DNA of 64,000 nucleotides from G965226155 sp965226155 (GTDB lineage Bacteria; Pseudomonadota; Gammaproteobacteria; Eutrophobiales; Eutrophobiaceae). The notes beneath the pieces were generated by a model, which worked only from the letters and a program-made list of their open reading frames with translations, was not told the DNA's origin and did no database searches. The DNA is taken from assembly GCA_965226155.1 (NCBI GenBank), contig OZ245331.1, forward strand, positions 248,001 to 312,000, written 5' to 3'. Position 1 is the first letter of the stretch. Each line of letters starts with the position of its first letter. This document shows, piece by piece, positions 34,946-44,190 of this stretch. The position numbers and the translations under genes are program-made.

Positions 34946-35836
34946 ATGTCCTTACCTGAAAAACTCATCGAATATCATGCTCGAATAGATAAGGCGCTTG
35001 AAAAATGGCTGCCCTCGGTTGAGGTTGAACCAGGTTATCTACATGAGGCGATGCGTTATGCAGTGCTCAGCGGCGGTAAACTTATCAGGCCGGTATTGGT
35101 GTATGCATGCGGTGAAGCATTCGGAGTTGAGCCCAAGGCACTGGACGGCCCTGCTGCTGCGGTAGAATTAATTCATGCATATTCATTAATTCATGATGAT
35201 TTGCCGGCGATGGATAATGATGATCTCCGACGTGGAAAACCTACATGCCACAAGGCATACAATGAAGCAACCGCGATTCTCGCCGGTGACGCTATCCAGG
35301 CGCTCGCGTTTCATGTCATCGCCAACGACCCCGATATCAGGGTGACCACTGAGATAAAAGTTAAAATGATAGACACTCTTGCAATTGCCAGTGGATCATT
35401 GGGGATGGCCGGTGGACAGGCAATTGACCTAGCTTCGGTTGGAAAACAATTGACCAAAGAGGAGTTGGAAAATATGCATAACCACAAAACCGGTGAGCTC
35501 ATAGGGGCCAGTGTTAAACTTGGCGCCTTATCCAGTATGGATATTACTCAGCAACAATTTTCACTGGTGTCGGATTATGCCAAAAATGTCGGTCTGGCAT
35601 TTCAAGTTCGAGATGATATTCTGGACGTGGAAGGCGATACGGCGACACTTGGCAAACCTCAAGGATCAGATATCGAACGTAATAAACCCACCTATCCAAA
35701 TCTTCTTGGCCTAGAAGGTGCGAAACAGGCGGCAAATGATTTGCATAGCAGGGCCATTGCAGCCCTCCAATCCTTCGACGAACGGGCTGACACTCTTCGG
35801 CAAATTGCCGATTATGTCGTAAAACGGAATAATTAA
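34946..35836 (+). CDS. ispA: Farnesyl diphosphate synthase
   Basis: Condenses IPP with DMAPP and GPP to farnesyl diphosphate. The 296-residue protein has GGKLIRPVLVY, the first Asp-rich motif DDLPAMDNDDLRRG (with the two-residue insertion of type II bacterial FPPS), the GQAIDL segment and the second motif FQVRDDILD. The length is normal. In many gammaproteobacteria dxs follows; here the next gene is folE2 instead. Confidence 0.94.
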   Translation: MSLPEKLIEYHARIDKALEKWLPSVEVEPGYLHEAMRYAVLSGGKLIRPVLVYACGEAFGVEPKALDGPAAAVELIHAYSLIHDDLPAMDNDDLRRGKPTCHKAYNEATAILAGDAIQALAFHVIANDPDIRVTTEIKVKMIDTLAIASGSLGMAGGQAIDLASVGKQLTKEELENMHNHKTGELIGASVKLGALSSMDITQQQFSLVSDYAKNVGLAFQVRDDILDVEGDTATLGKPQGSDIERNKPTYPNLLGLEGAKQAANDLHSRAIAALQSFDERADTLRQIADYVVKRNN

Positions 35837-35994
35837 TCGACTTTCCATTGTAAATCGAATAATAAACCTAGCAGTCTTCACCCCCTCGAGAGATAATTAT
35901 TCCTTAAAAATTCGAATCAAATAGCAGGATAGTAGTCCAGCCATTTAGCTATACTTGATGCCGAGAAAGAAATTTATTTTTGGAAACAACGAAC

Positions 35995-36804
35995 ATGAAC
36001 AAACCTGCTCCTATCTCTACTGACATAATTCCCGATGTCCAAGGTAGCAAAGACGCACGTCAAATTTCCATTGATAAAGTCGGGATAAAAAGTATTCGTC
36101 ACCCAGTTGTGTTGCGCGGCCGTGATGGCAATGAGCAACATACTATCGCCAATTTCAATATGTACGTCAGCCTACCTCATAACTTTAAAGGTACGCATAT
36201 GTCTCGGTTTATTGAGATACTTAACAAGCATGAATATGAGATTAGTGTTAAATCATTCAAAATCATGATGAGTGAAATGACTGATTTACTCGATGCAAAA
36301 TCTGGTCATATTGAAATGTCTTTCCCCTACTTTATCAATAAATCTGCACCGGTATCTGGGGTACAGAGTCTGATGGACTATCAGGTTACATTTATAGGCG
36401 AGGTCTCCAACGGTACACCTACGGTACTGGTAAAAATTGTTGTCCCGGTTACAAGTTTATGTCCTTGTTCCAAGGATATATCAGATCGAGGTGCACACAA
36501 CCAACGGTCACATGTCACTGTATCAGTTAATTCCAAAAAGTTTATTTGGATTGAGGATTTAATTGATATAGTTGAAGATGTCGCATCATGTGAATTATAT
36601 GGCTTACTGAAACGTCCAGATGAAAAATATGTCACTGAGAAGGCCTATGATAATCCGAAATTCGTCGAGGACCTAGTACGTGATATTGCGGTAATATTTA
36701 ACAATGACGACAGTATAAGATCTTATGTCATTGAGTCAGAAAATTTTGAATCTATTCACAACCACTCAGCCTACGCCATGCTTTCATATAATAAGGACAG
36801 CTGA
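35995..36804 (+). CDS. folE2: GTP cyclohydrolase FolE2 (type IB)
   Basis: Opens GTP to 7,8-dihydroneopterin triphosphate, the first step of folate and queuosine-type pterin synthesis. Family features are DVQGSKDARQISIDKVGIK at the N-terminus, VPVTSLCPCSKDISDRGAHNQRS with the metal-binding Cys, and the late HNHSAYAML. The frame extends to a TTG at 35980, but the ATG at 35995 is preferred (269 residues). FolE2 can replace the zinc-dependent FolE and is often Zur-controlled; I see no convincing Zur box upstream. folP is at 57750. Confidence 0.92.
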   Translation: MNKPAPISTDIIPDVQGSKDARQISIDKVGIKSIRHPVVLRGRDGNEQHTIANFNMYVSLPHNFKGTHMSRFIEILNKHEYEISVKSFKIMMSEMTDLLDAKSGHIEMSFPYFINKSAPVSGVQSLMDYQVTFIGEVSNGTPTVLVKIVVPVTSLCPCSKDISDRGAHNQRSHVTVSVNSKKFIWIEDLIDIVEDVASCELYGLLKRPDEKYVTEKAYDNPKFVEDLVRDIAVIFNNDDSIRSYVIESENFESIHNHSAYAMLSYNKDS

Positions 36805-36831
36805 TTAGCTTATTAGCTTATTATTATATAT

Positions 36832-37629
36832 TTAATCACCACTAATTGGTTGCTGTTTTGATTCCTGCCATAACGCTTCCATTTCATCAAGAGTAGCATT
36901 TGTTAGTGACTTGTTACGTTGGGCAAGTCGCGATTCGATATATCTAAACCGATTGATAAACTTCCTATTCGTTGACATAAGTGCTGTCTCAGAATCCACA
37001 TTAACATGGCGGGCAAAATTGACACAGGCGAATAACAGATCGCCAACTTCTTCCTTGATTGCTGAATTGTCAGCCCTACCATTCAGTTCGGCACGTATTT
37101 CTGATATCTCTTCCTCGATTTTATCCAACACTGGTTTAATCTCAGTCCAATCAAATTCAACACTTGCAGCACGCTTCTGCAATTTGGTTGCATAAATTAG
37201 TGCCGGTATTGTCCCGCTGATATCATCTAGCAAACCAGCATTTCGTTGATGTTTGTCAGCTCGTTCATGCGTTTTCATTTTTTCCCAATCGCCTTCTTGA
37301 ATCGAAACCTTACCCGCGCTAGAGCTATCGAAAACATGAGGATGTCTCCGTCTTAATTTGTCATTAAGTTGCTTTACAACCTCGGTGAAGCTGAACTGGT
37401 CTGATTCCTCAGCTATCTGGGAATAAAAGATTATATGGAAAAGCAGGTCACCCAGTTCTTCTTTTAAACTATCGATGTCATTATCCTGTATCGCTTCTGC
37501 AAGTTCGTATGCTTCTTCCATGGTATACGCAAGAACTGTATCCAATGTCTGACGCCGATCCCAGGGACAACCAGTATGTGGATCACGCAGCGCACGCATG
37601 ATGTCTAGTAGTTCAAAAATCTCTTTCAT
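36832..37629 (-). CDS. mazG: Nucleoside triphosphate pyrophosphohydrolase MazG
   Basis: Hydrolyses NTPs to NMP and pyrophosphate. The 265-residue protein has two MazG domains. The first has LRDPHTGCPWDRRQTLDTVLAYTMEEAYELAEAI with the EExxE metal motif, and LKEELGDLLFHIIFYSQIA. The second has IKEEVGDLLFACVNFARH. The length is usual. It stands alone between folE2 (convergent) and the HNH gene (divergent). Confidence 0.95.
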   Translation of the reverse strand: MKEIFELLDIMRALRDPHTGCPWDRRQTLDTVLAYTMEEAYELAEAIQDNDIDSLKEELGDLLFHIIFYSQIAEESDQFSFTEVVKQLNDKLRRRHPHVFDSSSAGKVSIQEGDWEKMKTHERADKHQRNAGLLDDISGTIPALIYATKLQKRAASVEFDWTEIKPVLDKIEEEISEIRAELNGRADNSAIKEEVGDLLFACVNFARHVNVDSETALMSTNRKFINRFRYIESRLAQRNKSLTNATLDEMEALWQESKQQPISGD

Positions 37630-37745
37630 GTGAGTTTCCTGACAATATTTGTTACAGCTACTTGATTTTTACTATTTTATCTAATACAACATGAATCTTA
37701 TAGAATACTTTAATAACGAATACTCCGACATTATTTATAATTACC

Positions 37746-38318
37746 ATGACACCATTGATCTTACGACTTGACGTAGCCGGTATCCCAGTAACCTGGATTC
37801 CTTGGCAAGATGCAGTCAGCCTATACTGTAGGGATATGGTTGCATGGACAGCAGGTAATCATGAATTCACTATTTTTGGTGGCGTCTCCAAAATCACCGG
37901 CACACGCTCCACAATCGACGTTAATTCCATTATTGCGGTCAAATGCTCGTCATCACACCGATATGTTAAACGAACAATACCGCCATTAACCAACAGGGAA
38001 TTGTTTCTGCGTGACGCCCATTTGTGCCTGTACTGTGGTTATGAATTCCCTGAAAATAATCTTACACGAGACCATGTCATTCCTTTATCACGCGGCGGTC
38101 GTGACCGCTGGTCTAACGTCGTTAGCGCCTGCCGTCAATGTAATACTCGGAAAGGAAACAGGACGCCGGAACGTGCCAATATGCCCATACTAGCTGTACC
38201 CTATGTCCCTAACTGGGCCGAATTTCTAGCGCTGTCGAACAGACGGATATTGATGGACCAGATGGGATTCCTCAAATCCCAGTTTTCTGGCCGACCCTTA
38301 GCATTCTACAAGCAATAA
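37746..38318 (+). CDS. HNH endonuclease domain protein
   Basis: A 190-residue protein with an HNH/McrA-type nuclease domain at about 85-140. Zinc-binding pairs are LYCGYEF and ACRQCNTRKGN, and DHVIPLSRGGRDRWSNVV holds the DH and N catalytic residues. The N-terminal 80 residues form a separate domain (DAVSLYCRDMVAW). Proteins of this size and layout are common and chromosomal in gammaproteobacteria; no partner suggests a restriction system. Its role is unknown. Confidence 0.85.
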   Translation: MTPLILRLDVAGIPVTWIPWQDAVSLYCRDMVAWTAGNHEFTIFGGVSKITGTRSTIDVNSIIAVKCSSSHRYVKRTIPPLTNRELFLRDAHLCLYCGYEFPENNLTRDHVIPLSRGGRDRWSNVVSACRQCNTRKGNRTPERANMPILAVPYVPNWAEFLALSNRRILMDQMGFLKSQFSGRPLAFYKQ

Positions 38319-38433
38319 CTGGCGACTTCCGACTACTTCAATAAACGGGAGGATCGGCCTAGATGTTTCTGTAACATCATTTTTACACCCAGTTTGTTTA
38401 TTAGTAAAACTATTCATCGCTATGGTAATTTAT

Positions 38434-38462
38434 TTGATAATCTGCATAAAATCAGTCATTAT
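38434..38462 (+). promoter_or_regulatory. Promoter of the Lpp-like lipoprotein gene
   Basis: TTGATA (38434-38439) and CATTAT (38457-38462) are separated by 17 bases. The start codon at 38515 would have a leader of about 45 bases, with GGAG seven bases before the ATG. Confidence 0.5.
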
Positions 38463-38514
38463 TTGCACCGAAAACTAGGAAACCTGGACTACACTTGTAA
38501 CTGGAGAATAATAA

Positions 38515-38775
38515 ATGAAAAACACAATATTAAAGGCATCATTCATTGCCATGACACTGGCTGTATTGAGTGGATGTGCAACTACCCAACAAATGAATGA
38601 AATACGTGCTATTGCCGAAGGGGCCAGATCATCAGCTAGTAATGCATCTTCCCAAGCAAGCAGTGCACTTTCAACTGCGAATCAGGCACTATCTGCTGCC
38701 CGTGCTGCTCAAGAATGCTGCGAAGCTAATACTAGTAAGATCGACCGTGCTTTCGAACAAGCAATGAAGAAATAA
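38515..38775 (+). CDS. Lpp/OprI-type alanine-zipper lipoprotein
   Basis: An 86-residue exported lipoprotein. The signal peptide ends in a lipobox (LAVLSGC, Cys about 21). The mature part is a long helix with Ala at regular spacing (SASNASSQASSALSTANQALSAARAA), as in the Lpp/OprI trimer coiled coil. It ends in MKK; the last Lys of Lpp is the residue joined to peptidoglycan. A double Cys (ECCEA) near residue 68 is unusual. The opposing gene encodes an L,D-transpeptidase, the enzyme class that makes that link. A shared terminator separates the two. Confidence 0.85.
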   Translation: MKNTILKASFIAMTLAVLSGCATTQQMNEIRAIAEGARSSASNASSQASSALSTANQALSAARAAQECCEANTSKIDRAFEQAMKK

Positions 38776-38792
38776 AGATTGTCGATAATGAC

Positions 38793-38824
38793 AAAAAACC
38801 CGTGATTAATCACGGGTTTTTTTT
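38793..38824. terminator. Bidirectional terminator between lpp-like and L,D-transpeptidase genes
   Basis: Perfect palindrome with arms ACCCGTGATT / AATCACGGGT, preceded by an A run and followed by eight T, so it has the proper T tract in both directions. It lies between two convergent genes. Confidence 0.92.
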
Positions 38825-38849
38825 CGATTGAACAAAAGTTTAACTATAA

Positions 38850-39908
38850 TCAGTCACTGATTACCGTATCGAGTTTTAATTCCAATGCATTTTCAATCAA
38901 CGGTTCGGTATCGTTGTCTGCATTGTTATCAATATCCATATTGATTTCATCAACAACTGAATTGATTATGCCGATTTCTACCGGAATACCATCACGTTTA
39001 CTAATTACTTGGTTAGCCAAATCCCAATCAACATCATATTTTTGTTCACCAGTCATTTTAACTATCATTTTGACAGCACTCGTTAAATTTCCATCAAACA
39101 ATTCAGCATCTTCAACCAAAAATGGGTGGGCTTCCAAAAATATCCGGCCATTCATCATCCCAACCTTATATGGCTGATTAACGATATGAACTGGCGTGCC
39201 AAGTTGGACCTGCTCGTATAAAGATTTTATATCTTCAGGAAATAACCGAATGCACCCATGACTTACTCGCATACCAACACCCGATGGTCTGTTGGTGCCG
39301 TGAATCAAATATTCTGGCAAACCCAACCGCATTGCAAATTCACCGAGTGGGTTTCCCGGTCCAGTCTTAACTCTTTTAGGTAGAGGGCGACCTTCTGCAG
39401 CATGTTCGGCACGTATTGACTCCGGAGGATACCAGTCAGGATTCTTTTCCTTTTGTATGATCTTGGTATCTATGTATGGCGTTCCCCAACCCTTCCTGCC
39501 GATCCCTAAAGGGTGAGTGATAACCTTTCTCGGTGATCCATTTTTGTTATCAGGAAAATAATACAATCGCATTTCTGGAATGTTTAACACTATCCCTTCA
39601 TGCGCTGTTACCGGCAACACATATTTATTTGGCAAAACTATTTCACGATTTTCACCAGGGATCCATGAATCAACTAATGGATTGACAAGTTTGATCTCAT
39701 CAAACCCAAGATTATGTTTTCTAGCAATATCAAGGAGCGTATCTTCATATTTGGAGACCGTATAACTAACTTCACCTATAACTGTGGTTTCGTCATTAGG
39801 AATGTCATAAGTTGCTGCATGACTAATATCGATCGTAGTGATTATTATCAGACTACATATCTGAATTAATTTGTGCGATACCAAATTAATGTAACTTACT
39901 CTGTTCAT
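38850..39908 (-). CDS. L,D-transpeptidase (ErfK/YbiS/YcfS type)
   Basis: A 352-residue periplasmic enzyme. A signal segment (residues about 12-31) is followed by a LysM-like region (45-95: TVSKYEDTLLDIARKHNLG) and a YkuD domain (about 100-240). The catalytic motif is HGTNRPSG...SHGCIRL, with His217 and Cys219. A C-terminal acidic tail of about 90 residues follows. The family either links Lpp to peptidoglycan or forms 3-3 cross-links; the neighbouring lipoprotein favours the first. Signal and length match the E. coli proteins (about 310-330) plus a tail. Confidence 0.92.
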   Translation of the reverse strand: MNRVSYINLVSHKLIQICSLIIITTIDISHAATYDIPNDETTVIGEVSYTVSKYEDTLLDIARKHNLGFDEIKLVNPLVDSWIPGENREIVLPNKYVLPVTAHEGIVLNIPEMRLYYFPDNKNGSPRKVITHPLGIGRKGWGTPYIDTKIIQKEKNPDWYPPESIRAEHAAEGRPLPKRVKTGPGNPLGEFAMRLGLPEYLIHGTNRPSGVGMRVSHGCIRLFPEDIKSLYEQVQLGTPVHIVNQPYKVGMMNGRIFLEAHPFLVEDAELFDGNLTSAVKMIVKMTGEQKYDVDWDLANQVISKRDGIPVEIGIINSVVDEINMDIDNNADNDTEPLIENALELKLDTVISD

Positions 39909-39944
39909 TTTCTTTTCAAAACGTTTAATTACAATATATTGTGA

Positions 39945-40472
39945 TTAATTTTCTTTCAACCTTGGCATTAACTCCACAAGGTTACATGGCCCTGTGCGAT
40001 GATCCAATTGCTTAACAATAATTCTATCCCAGGCAGTTGCACAGGCACCCGCAGACCCGGGGAGACAAAAAATATATACGCCATTAGCAACACCAGCAAG
40101 GGCACGGGACTGCAGACTCGAAGTTCCAATTTCCTCATAAGACAACATTCTGAATATTTCACCAAAACCCGGTATTTCCTTATCTAATAGACTACTTACT
40201 GCTTCAGGTGTTCCATCACGACCTGTTACACCGGTTCCACCAGTCGTTAACACAACATTGACATTTGGATCAGCACACCAAGTGGAAATACTTGCACATA
40301 TCTTTTCGATATCATCCGTTACAATCTGCTTGTCGTACAGTACATGGCCTGCAGCTGTCAGTTTATCCATCAGCACTTTACCCGATTTGTCCGTTTTTTC
40401 TGTGCGTGTATCGGATACGACAAGTACAGAAATATTTAGAGGAATAAATTTTCTTTTCGTATTACTACTCAT
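39945..40472 (-). CDS. moaB: Molybdenum cofactor biosynthesis protein B
   Basis: A MogA/MoaB-fold protein that probably adenylylates molybdopterin. It has VSDTRTEKTDKSG near residue 22, VLTTGGTGVTGRDGTPEAV in the middle, and FCLPGSAGACATAWD. The frame extends to 40487, but ATG at 40472 has GGAG six bases upstream and is chosen (175 residues). The rest of the Moco genes start 12 kb away at 52850, beyond the IS-rich island. Confidence 0.93.
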   Translation of the reverse strand: MSSNTKRKFIPLNISVLVVSDTRTEKTDKSGKVLMDKLTAAGHVLYDKQIVTDDIEKICASISTWCADPNVNVVLTTGGTGVTGRDGTPEAVSSLLDKEIPGFGEIFRMLSYEEIGTSSLQSRALAGVANGVYIFCLPGSAGACATAWDRIIVKQLDHRTGPCNLVELMPRLKEN

Positions 40473-40546
40473 GTGACGCTCCAGCAATAGTTACTTACCA
40501 TAATCTATTTATAGGGGAACTATCCCGATTAGTTGACAAAACTGTT

Positions 40547-40705
40547 TTACTCAACCTCTATCATTGACGGTTTCCCTTTTCTGTCGACCTGCAATTTGAA
40601 CGTCCTTTCCAGGTCATTTTTGGTCGGTTTCGCTGGCCGTTGATGCTTTACCGGGCCCATGCTCATCAAAGCCTTTGCCGCCTTGTCTAGTTTCTTTTGG
40701 TTCAT
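40547..40705 (-). CDS. 52-residue hypothetical protein downstream of the methyltransferase-HNH remnant
   Basis: A small basic protein (starts MNQKKLDKAAKAL; contains PVKHQRPAKPTKNDLERTF). Its ATG lies 27 bases after the methyltransferase stop on the same strand, so the two were probably cotranscribed. I recognise no family. It could be an accessory factor of the modification gene or unrelated. The start has a weak AGGAG-like upstream sequence. Moderate confidence that it is a gene. Confidence 0.5.
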   Translation of the reverse strand: MNQKKLDKAAKALMSMGPVKHQRPAKPTKNDLERTFKLQVDRKGKPSMIEVE

Positions 40706-40731
40706 ATGGTTTCCAAATAGCCGCTGCTCTC

Positions 40732-41669
40732 CTATAGTTGCAACTTCACCCGCAGATATTCCATACCCCTATTCCCCTTAATCCTGTTGCATGAGCCACA
40801 CAGTAGTTGCAGATTCTCAATATGATCGGTGCCGCCTTTGTTGCGGGCGATAATGTGATCGACTTCTAAATTGCGGGCTTCAAAGTGCGTATCGCAACCC
40901 GCACAGTCACCACCCTGCTCGCCGTAGAGTTTTCGCTTGTTTTCCTGTCCGTTGTATGGCGGTAGTTTACCGAGATCGGTTCGCTTGGGAATGTCCTCGC
41001 GGTGAATGGCATACCCGAACATAGATTTATGATCGCCAGCATGTTCCATGCCCCCGATCTCGACTTCCTTTTTCAGTCGTGATTTGACCAGATCATAGGC
41101 TTTTGGACTGATATCTATACCAACCCATTGCCGACCTTCAATCTCTGCGGACACACACGTGGTTGCACAACCGCAGAACGGATCAAGCACCATGTCTCCA
41201 CGATTTGAACTGGCCTTGATGATGCGGTTCAGGAGGGCAATCGGTTTTTGAGTAGGATAGCCTGTGCGCTCTTTGGCCATGCCGTTTATTGTTGGAATAT
41301 TCCAAACATCCGTGGGCAATTTTAGAGTTCTATCTTTTGACTTAGATTTATCTGCGGCCATTGTCGCGCTTGGAACGCCTGTAGACAATCTCCTTAAAAC
41401 TTCTCCTTCACGTTTTTCCATTACATCTTTGGCATTAAATATCCAATCCTTTCCTGTGGTATAGAATAAAATTATGTCATGCTTTCTATTCCAACGAGTC
41501 TGTATGTGGTTGCCCCATGAATACCTCCACACAATCTCGTTTATGAAATTTGCTGGCTTAAAAACAGCATCCATCATAAGTTTCAAGTAATGGCTCATGT
41601 TCGGATCACAATGCAGATAAATACTGCCAGCCGGTTTTAATATTCGATGCTGTAAGTCGTCAAAAGATC
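40732..41669 (-). pseudogene. DNA methyltransferase-HNH fusion, N-terminus removed by IS3 insertion
   Basis: The surviving 310 or so residues begin in the middle of a methyltransferase domain: LKPAGSIYLHCDPNMSHYLK, then RTGYPTQKPIALL and the SAM-binding DPFCGCATT. The catalytic DPPY-type motif, which should lie upstream in this class, is lost. The C-terminus is an HNH nuclease: CAGCDTHF, LEVDHIIARNKGGTDHIENLQLLCGSCN. Methyltransferase-HNH fusions of this type occur elsewhere. The apparent start (TTG at 41679) lies inside the IS end and is not genuine. Methylation is very unlikely; the HNH part, if expressed, could still fold. Confidence 0.85.
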
Positions 41670-41723
41670 TGGGACACAATAGTCTAAAAGTTAAGAGAGA
41701 CTTTCATACATTGTAGTCCTATT

Positions 41724-42710
41724 TCACTGGTTCATACATAAACTTAAATTATCCTTCCTCCTCAGTTGTAGCGTTTCGTGTTTAATGACGGCTCTTCTGT
41801 CTATGATTTCCTGATAACGGCCAAAATACATATCGGCAGGTGTAATGTTGTCGAGCGACTCATGGTAACGCTCATGATTGTAGTACTGAACGAATTGCCG
41901 GATGGCCTGTTCCAACTCCCACGGATAGTAATAGTGCTCCAACTTTACGACGTTCTTCATGGAACGGTGATAACGTTCAATCTTGCCTTGGGTCATAGGG
42001 TGATACGGTGCGCCACGGGTATGTTGCAGTTGGTGTTTGCCCAGGTAGTCTTTTAATTCTGACGAGATATAACAAGGTCCGTTATCACTGAGTAAACGAG
42101 GACGGTGTTTGACCGTTATCTCGTTGACACCGGTGGTCTCAATCGCCGCATCCAGTGTTTGCTTCACGTCACCAGTTGCCATGCTGGTCGTTAACTTCCC
42201 GGCAATGATATAGCGGGAGTAATCATCCAGCACCGTGGACAGGTAATACCACCCCCAACCCACGACACGAAAGTAAGTGAAGTCCGTCTGCCATAGCTCG
42301 TTGACTCGTCGTGTTGGATTCTGAAACGAATCCCCCGCTTGCATCAGGATATAAGCAGGACTGGTAATGAGATCGTATTGCTTTAACAGGCGATAGACAC
42401 TGGATCCCGAGATGAAGCAGCTATGTTCATCGGTGATGGTCCACGCTAACTCGCGGGGTGATTTGTCTGGATGTTGCAAGGCGATCTCCAGACACTGCTC
42501 CTTCACCGTCTCCGGTAACTTATTCCAGAACCGCCTAGGTGATCGACTGCTTGGCTCCAGACCCTCTGGTCCATTATCCAGATATTGCCGATACCAACGA
42601 TAAAAGCTACTACGACTCACCCCTAATTCTCTCAGGGTACATCTAACAGGTAATTCCGAGCCTTCTACCAACCGGGTCACTTCCAGCTTCTCTGCCGCTG
42701 ACAAACTCAT
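41724..42710 (-). CDS. IS3-family transposase OrfB
   Basis: A 328-residue integrase-type transposase. The N-terminus has a helix-turn-helix (CTLRELGVSRSSFYRWYRQY), then HTH_21-like CFISGSSVYRLLKQY. The rve catalytic core has WQTDFTYF, LLSDNGPCY and the DDE glutamate in GKIERYHRSMK. Frame complete. It overlaps orfA by four bases (ATGA), suggesting coupled translation rather than the frameshift fusion of classic IS3 elements. Confidence 0.93.
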   Translation of the reverse strand: MSLSAAEKLEVTRLVEGSELPVRCTLRELGVSRSSFYRWYRQYLDNGPEGLEPSSRSPRRFWNKLPETVKEQCLEIALQHPDKSPRELAWTITDEHSCFISGSSVYRLLKQYDLITSPAYILMQAGDSFQNPTRRVNELWQTDFTYFRVVGWGWYYLSTVLDDYSRYIIAGKLTTSMATGDVKQTLDAAIETTGVNEITVKHRPRLLSDNGPCYISSELKDYLGKHQLQHTRGAPYHPMTQGKIERYHRSMKNVVKLEHYYYPWELEQAIRQFVQYYNHERYHESLDNITPADMYFGRYQEIIDRRAVIKHETLQLRRKDNLSLCMNQ

Positions 42711-43066
42711 TCGTCTGCCCAGGTCGACTCCAAGCCAAGCACACTTTTTTTAAGCACATCGTTCTTCAGCATGATGTCGGCTAGCAGGCGTTTGAGCTGG
42801 TCGTTTTCTCTCTTCAGATCGGTGACTTCACTGGAACTGGCTTCCCGTTTGATATCGCCAGCCAGGCGCTGTTTCCCGGCCTCTAGAAACTCCTTGCTCC
42901 AGCGGTAATACACGTTTTGATTCAATCCTTCCCGGCGGCACAGCTCAGCGATACTTTCTTCTCCACGCATACCTTCCAGCACAATTCGGATCTTTTCTTC
43001 AGAGGAATACTTTTTGCGGGTACGACGACGTATATCTTTAACCAACTTCTCGCTATTATTACCCAT
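42707..43066 (-). CDS. IS3-family transposase OrfA
   Basis: A 119-residue DNA-binding subunit: HTH_Tnp_1-type EKIRIVLEGMRGEESIAELCRREGLNQNVYYRW, then a leucine-zipper-like coil (DLKRENDQLKRLLADIMLKNDVLKKS). Usual for OrfA. It is translated just before orfB. Confidence 0.92.
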   Translation of the reverse strand: MGNNSEKLVKDIRRRTRKKYSSEEKIRIVLEGMRGEESIAELCRREGLNQNVYYRWSKEFLEAGKQRLAGDIKREASSSEVTDLKRENDQLKRLLADIMLKNDVLKKSVLGLESTWADE

Positions 43067-43154
43067 AATGAGACTCCTGTTTTATAAGGTTAACTTATCA
43101 GAAGTCTCTCTTAGAATTTAGCTCAATTGTGTCTCATATGCTTTGACGGGATAC

Positions 43155-44092
43155 AAAAAAAGACTTCATGTGGTGTTTTTAAATTAAGTGTTTTTCTGGG
43201 ACGGTGATTGAGTTTTTTCATGACCAAGTTTAACTGCTTTTGTGTAATCGTGCTGAAGTCCATTTTCTTTGGGAAGTACTGTCGAATGAGACCATTGATA
43301 TTTTCATTTAAACCCCGTTCCCAGGAGGCATAAGGATGTGCAAAATAGAACCCCGCGTTCAATTGTTGAGCAATAACCTCATGCTCAGCAAATTCTTTTC
43401 CATTATCCGAGGTGATCGTGTGAACCGACGCCTTCATATTAGACAACAATCGCACGATAGCTTGCCTGACGGCAGAGGCAGTTCGTCGTTTCACATGTGC
43501 AAATCAAGGTGTACATCGACTTGCGCTCGCTCAAGGTGACCAGCGCCTGTCGATGGCCTTTGCCGATGACGGTGTCCACTTCCCAGCCACCGATGCGTGT
43601 CTTCCTGTTCACAATGGCGGGACGCTTATCAATGCTGCCCTGATTCACCAGAACCCCACGACGTTGATAACCACCATAACGCTTCTTTCGTTTCTTCTGG
43701 CAACGCAAGTACCGGTACAGCTCACCGCCGTCTGCCTTGTCCTGGTATATGTAGTGATAGATCCATTCATGACTCAGAGCGATACCTTCTCGTTTATGCA
43801 ACCAGTCACTGATTTGCTCAGGACTCCATTCGTCCGGCAGCCAGACCGCTACTCGCTCCCACAAGGTCGTGGGGAGTCGCTGTTGTTGGCTGGCTTCTCG
43901 ACGCGCTTGCCGGAGCAACTGAGCTTGGCGGGGTCGATAGCCTCTCAAGCCACGGTTGCGTCTGAGTTCACGGCTAATAGTAGATTTATGCACGCCTATC
44001 AAGGCGGCTATCTCCGTTTGTGTATGTCCTGCTTTCATCAGGGCGTAAATCTGGTAACGTTGATGCTCGGTAAGCTGTGCGTAGTGTCTCAT
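43155..44092 (-). pseudogene. IS30 transposase, frameshifted
   Basis: Starts normally at 44092 with the same N-terminus as the intact copies. Near 43501-43504 one extra A (AAATC instead of AATC) shifts the frame after KSMYTLI, and the product ends early at 43439. The DNA downstream still codes for the remainder (TASAVRQAIVRL to the end) in another frame. The last residues are altered because the IS end is lost. Confidence 0.9.
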
Positions 44093-44190
44093 CTGTGCCT
44101 CTCTTTCTTGCTGGAACGAAAGGTAAGGATGCTACCGCAGCTTGCCGTTCGTGCCACCTAATTGAGTTGCACTTACAAATTGAATTCACG
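43155..44190 (-). mobile_element. IS30-family element, copy 2 (decayed)
   Basis: Nearly identical to the copies at 23081 and 47189, but about 34 bases of the left end are missing, including the inverted repeat. The right end is intact (CACG at 44187-44190), followed by TAT. Eighteen bases of unassigned sequence (43137-43154) separate it from the IS3 element. It cannot transpose by itself. Confidence 0.9.

Larger units (their letters stand above)
41670..43136 (-). mobile_element. IS3-family insertion sequence
   Basis: A 1467-base element with imperfect terminal inverted repeats: TGGGACACAAT...AAGAGAGACTT at the left end, and TGAGACACAAT...AAGAGAGACTT read inward from the right. It holds two overlapping genes, orfA and orfB. 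No target duplication is seen (AAGATC left, TATGCT right), so one flank has been rearranged or deleted since insertion. It cuts off the methyltransferase gene at its left and abuts a decayed IS30 18 bases to its right. Confidence 0.88.
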
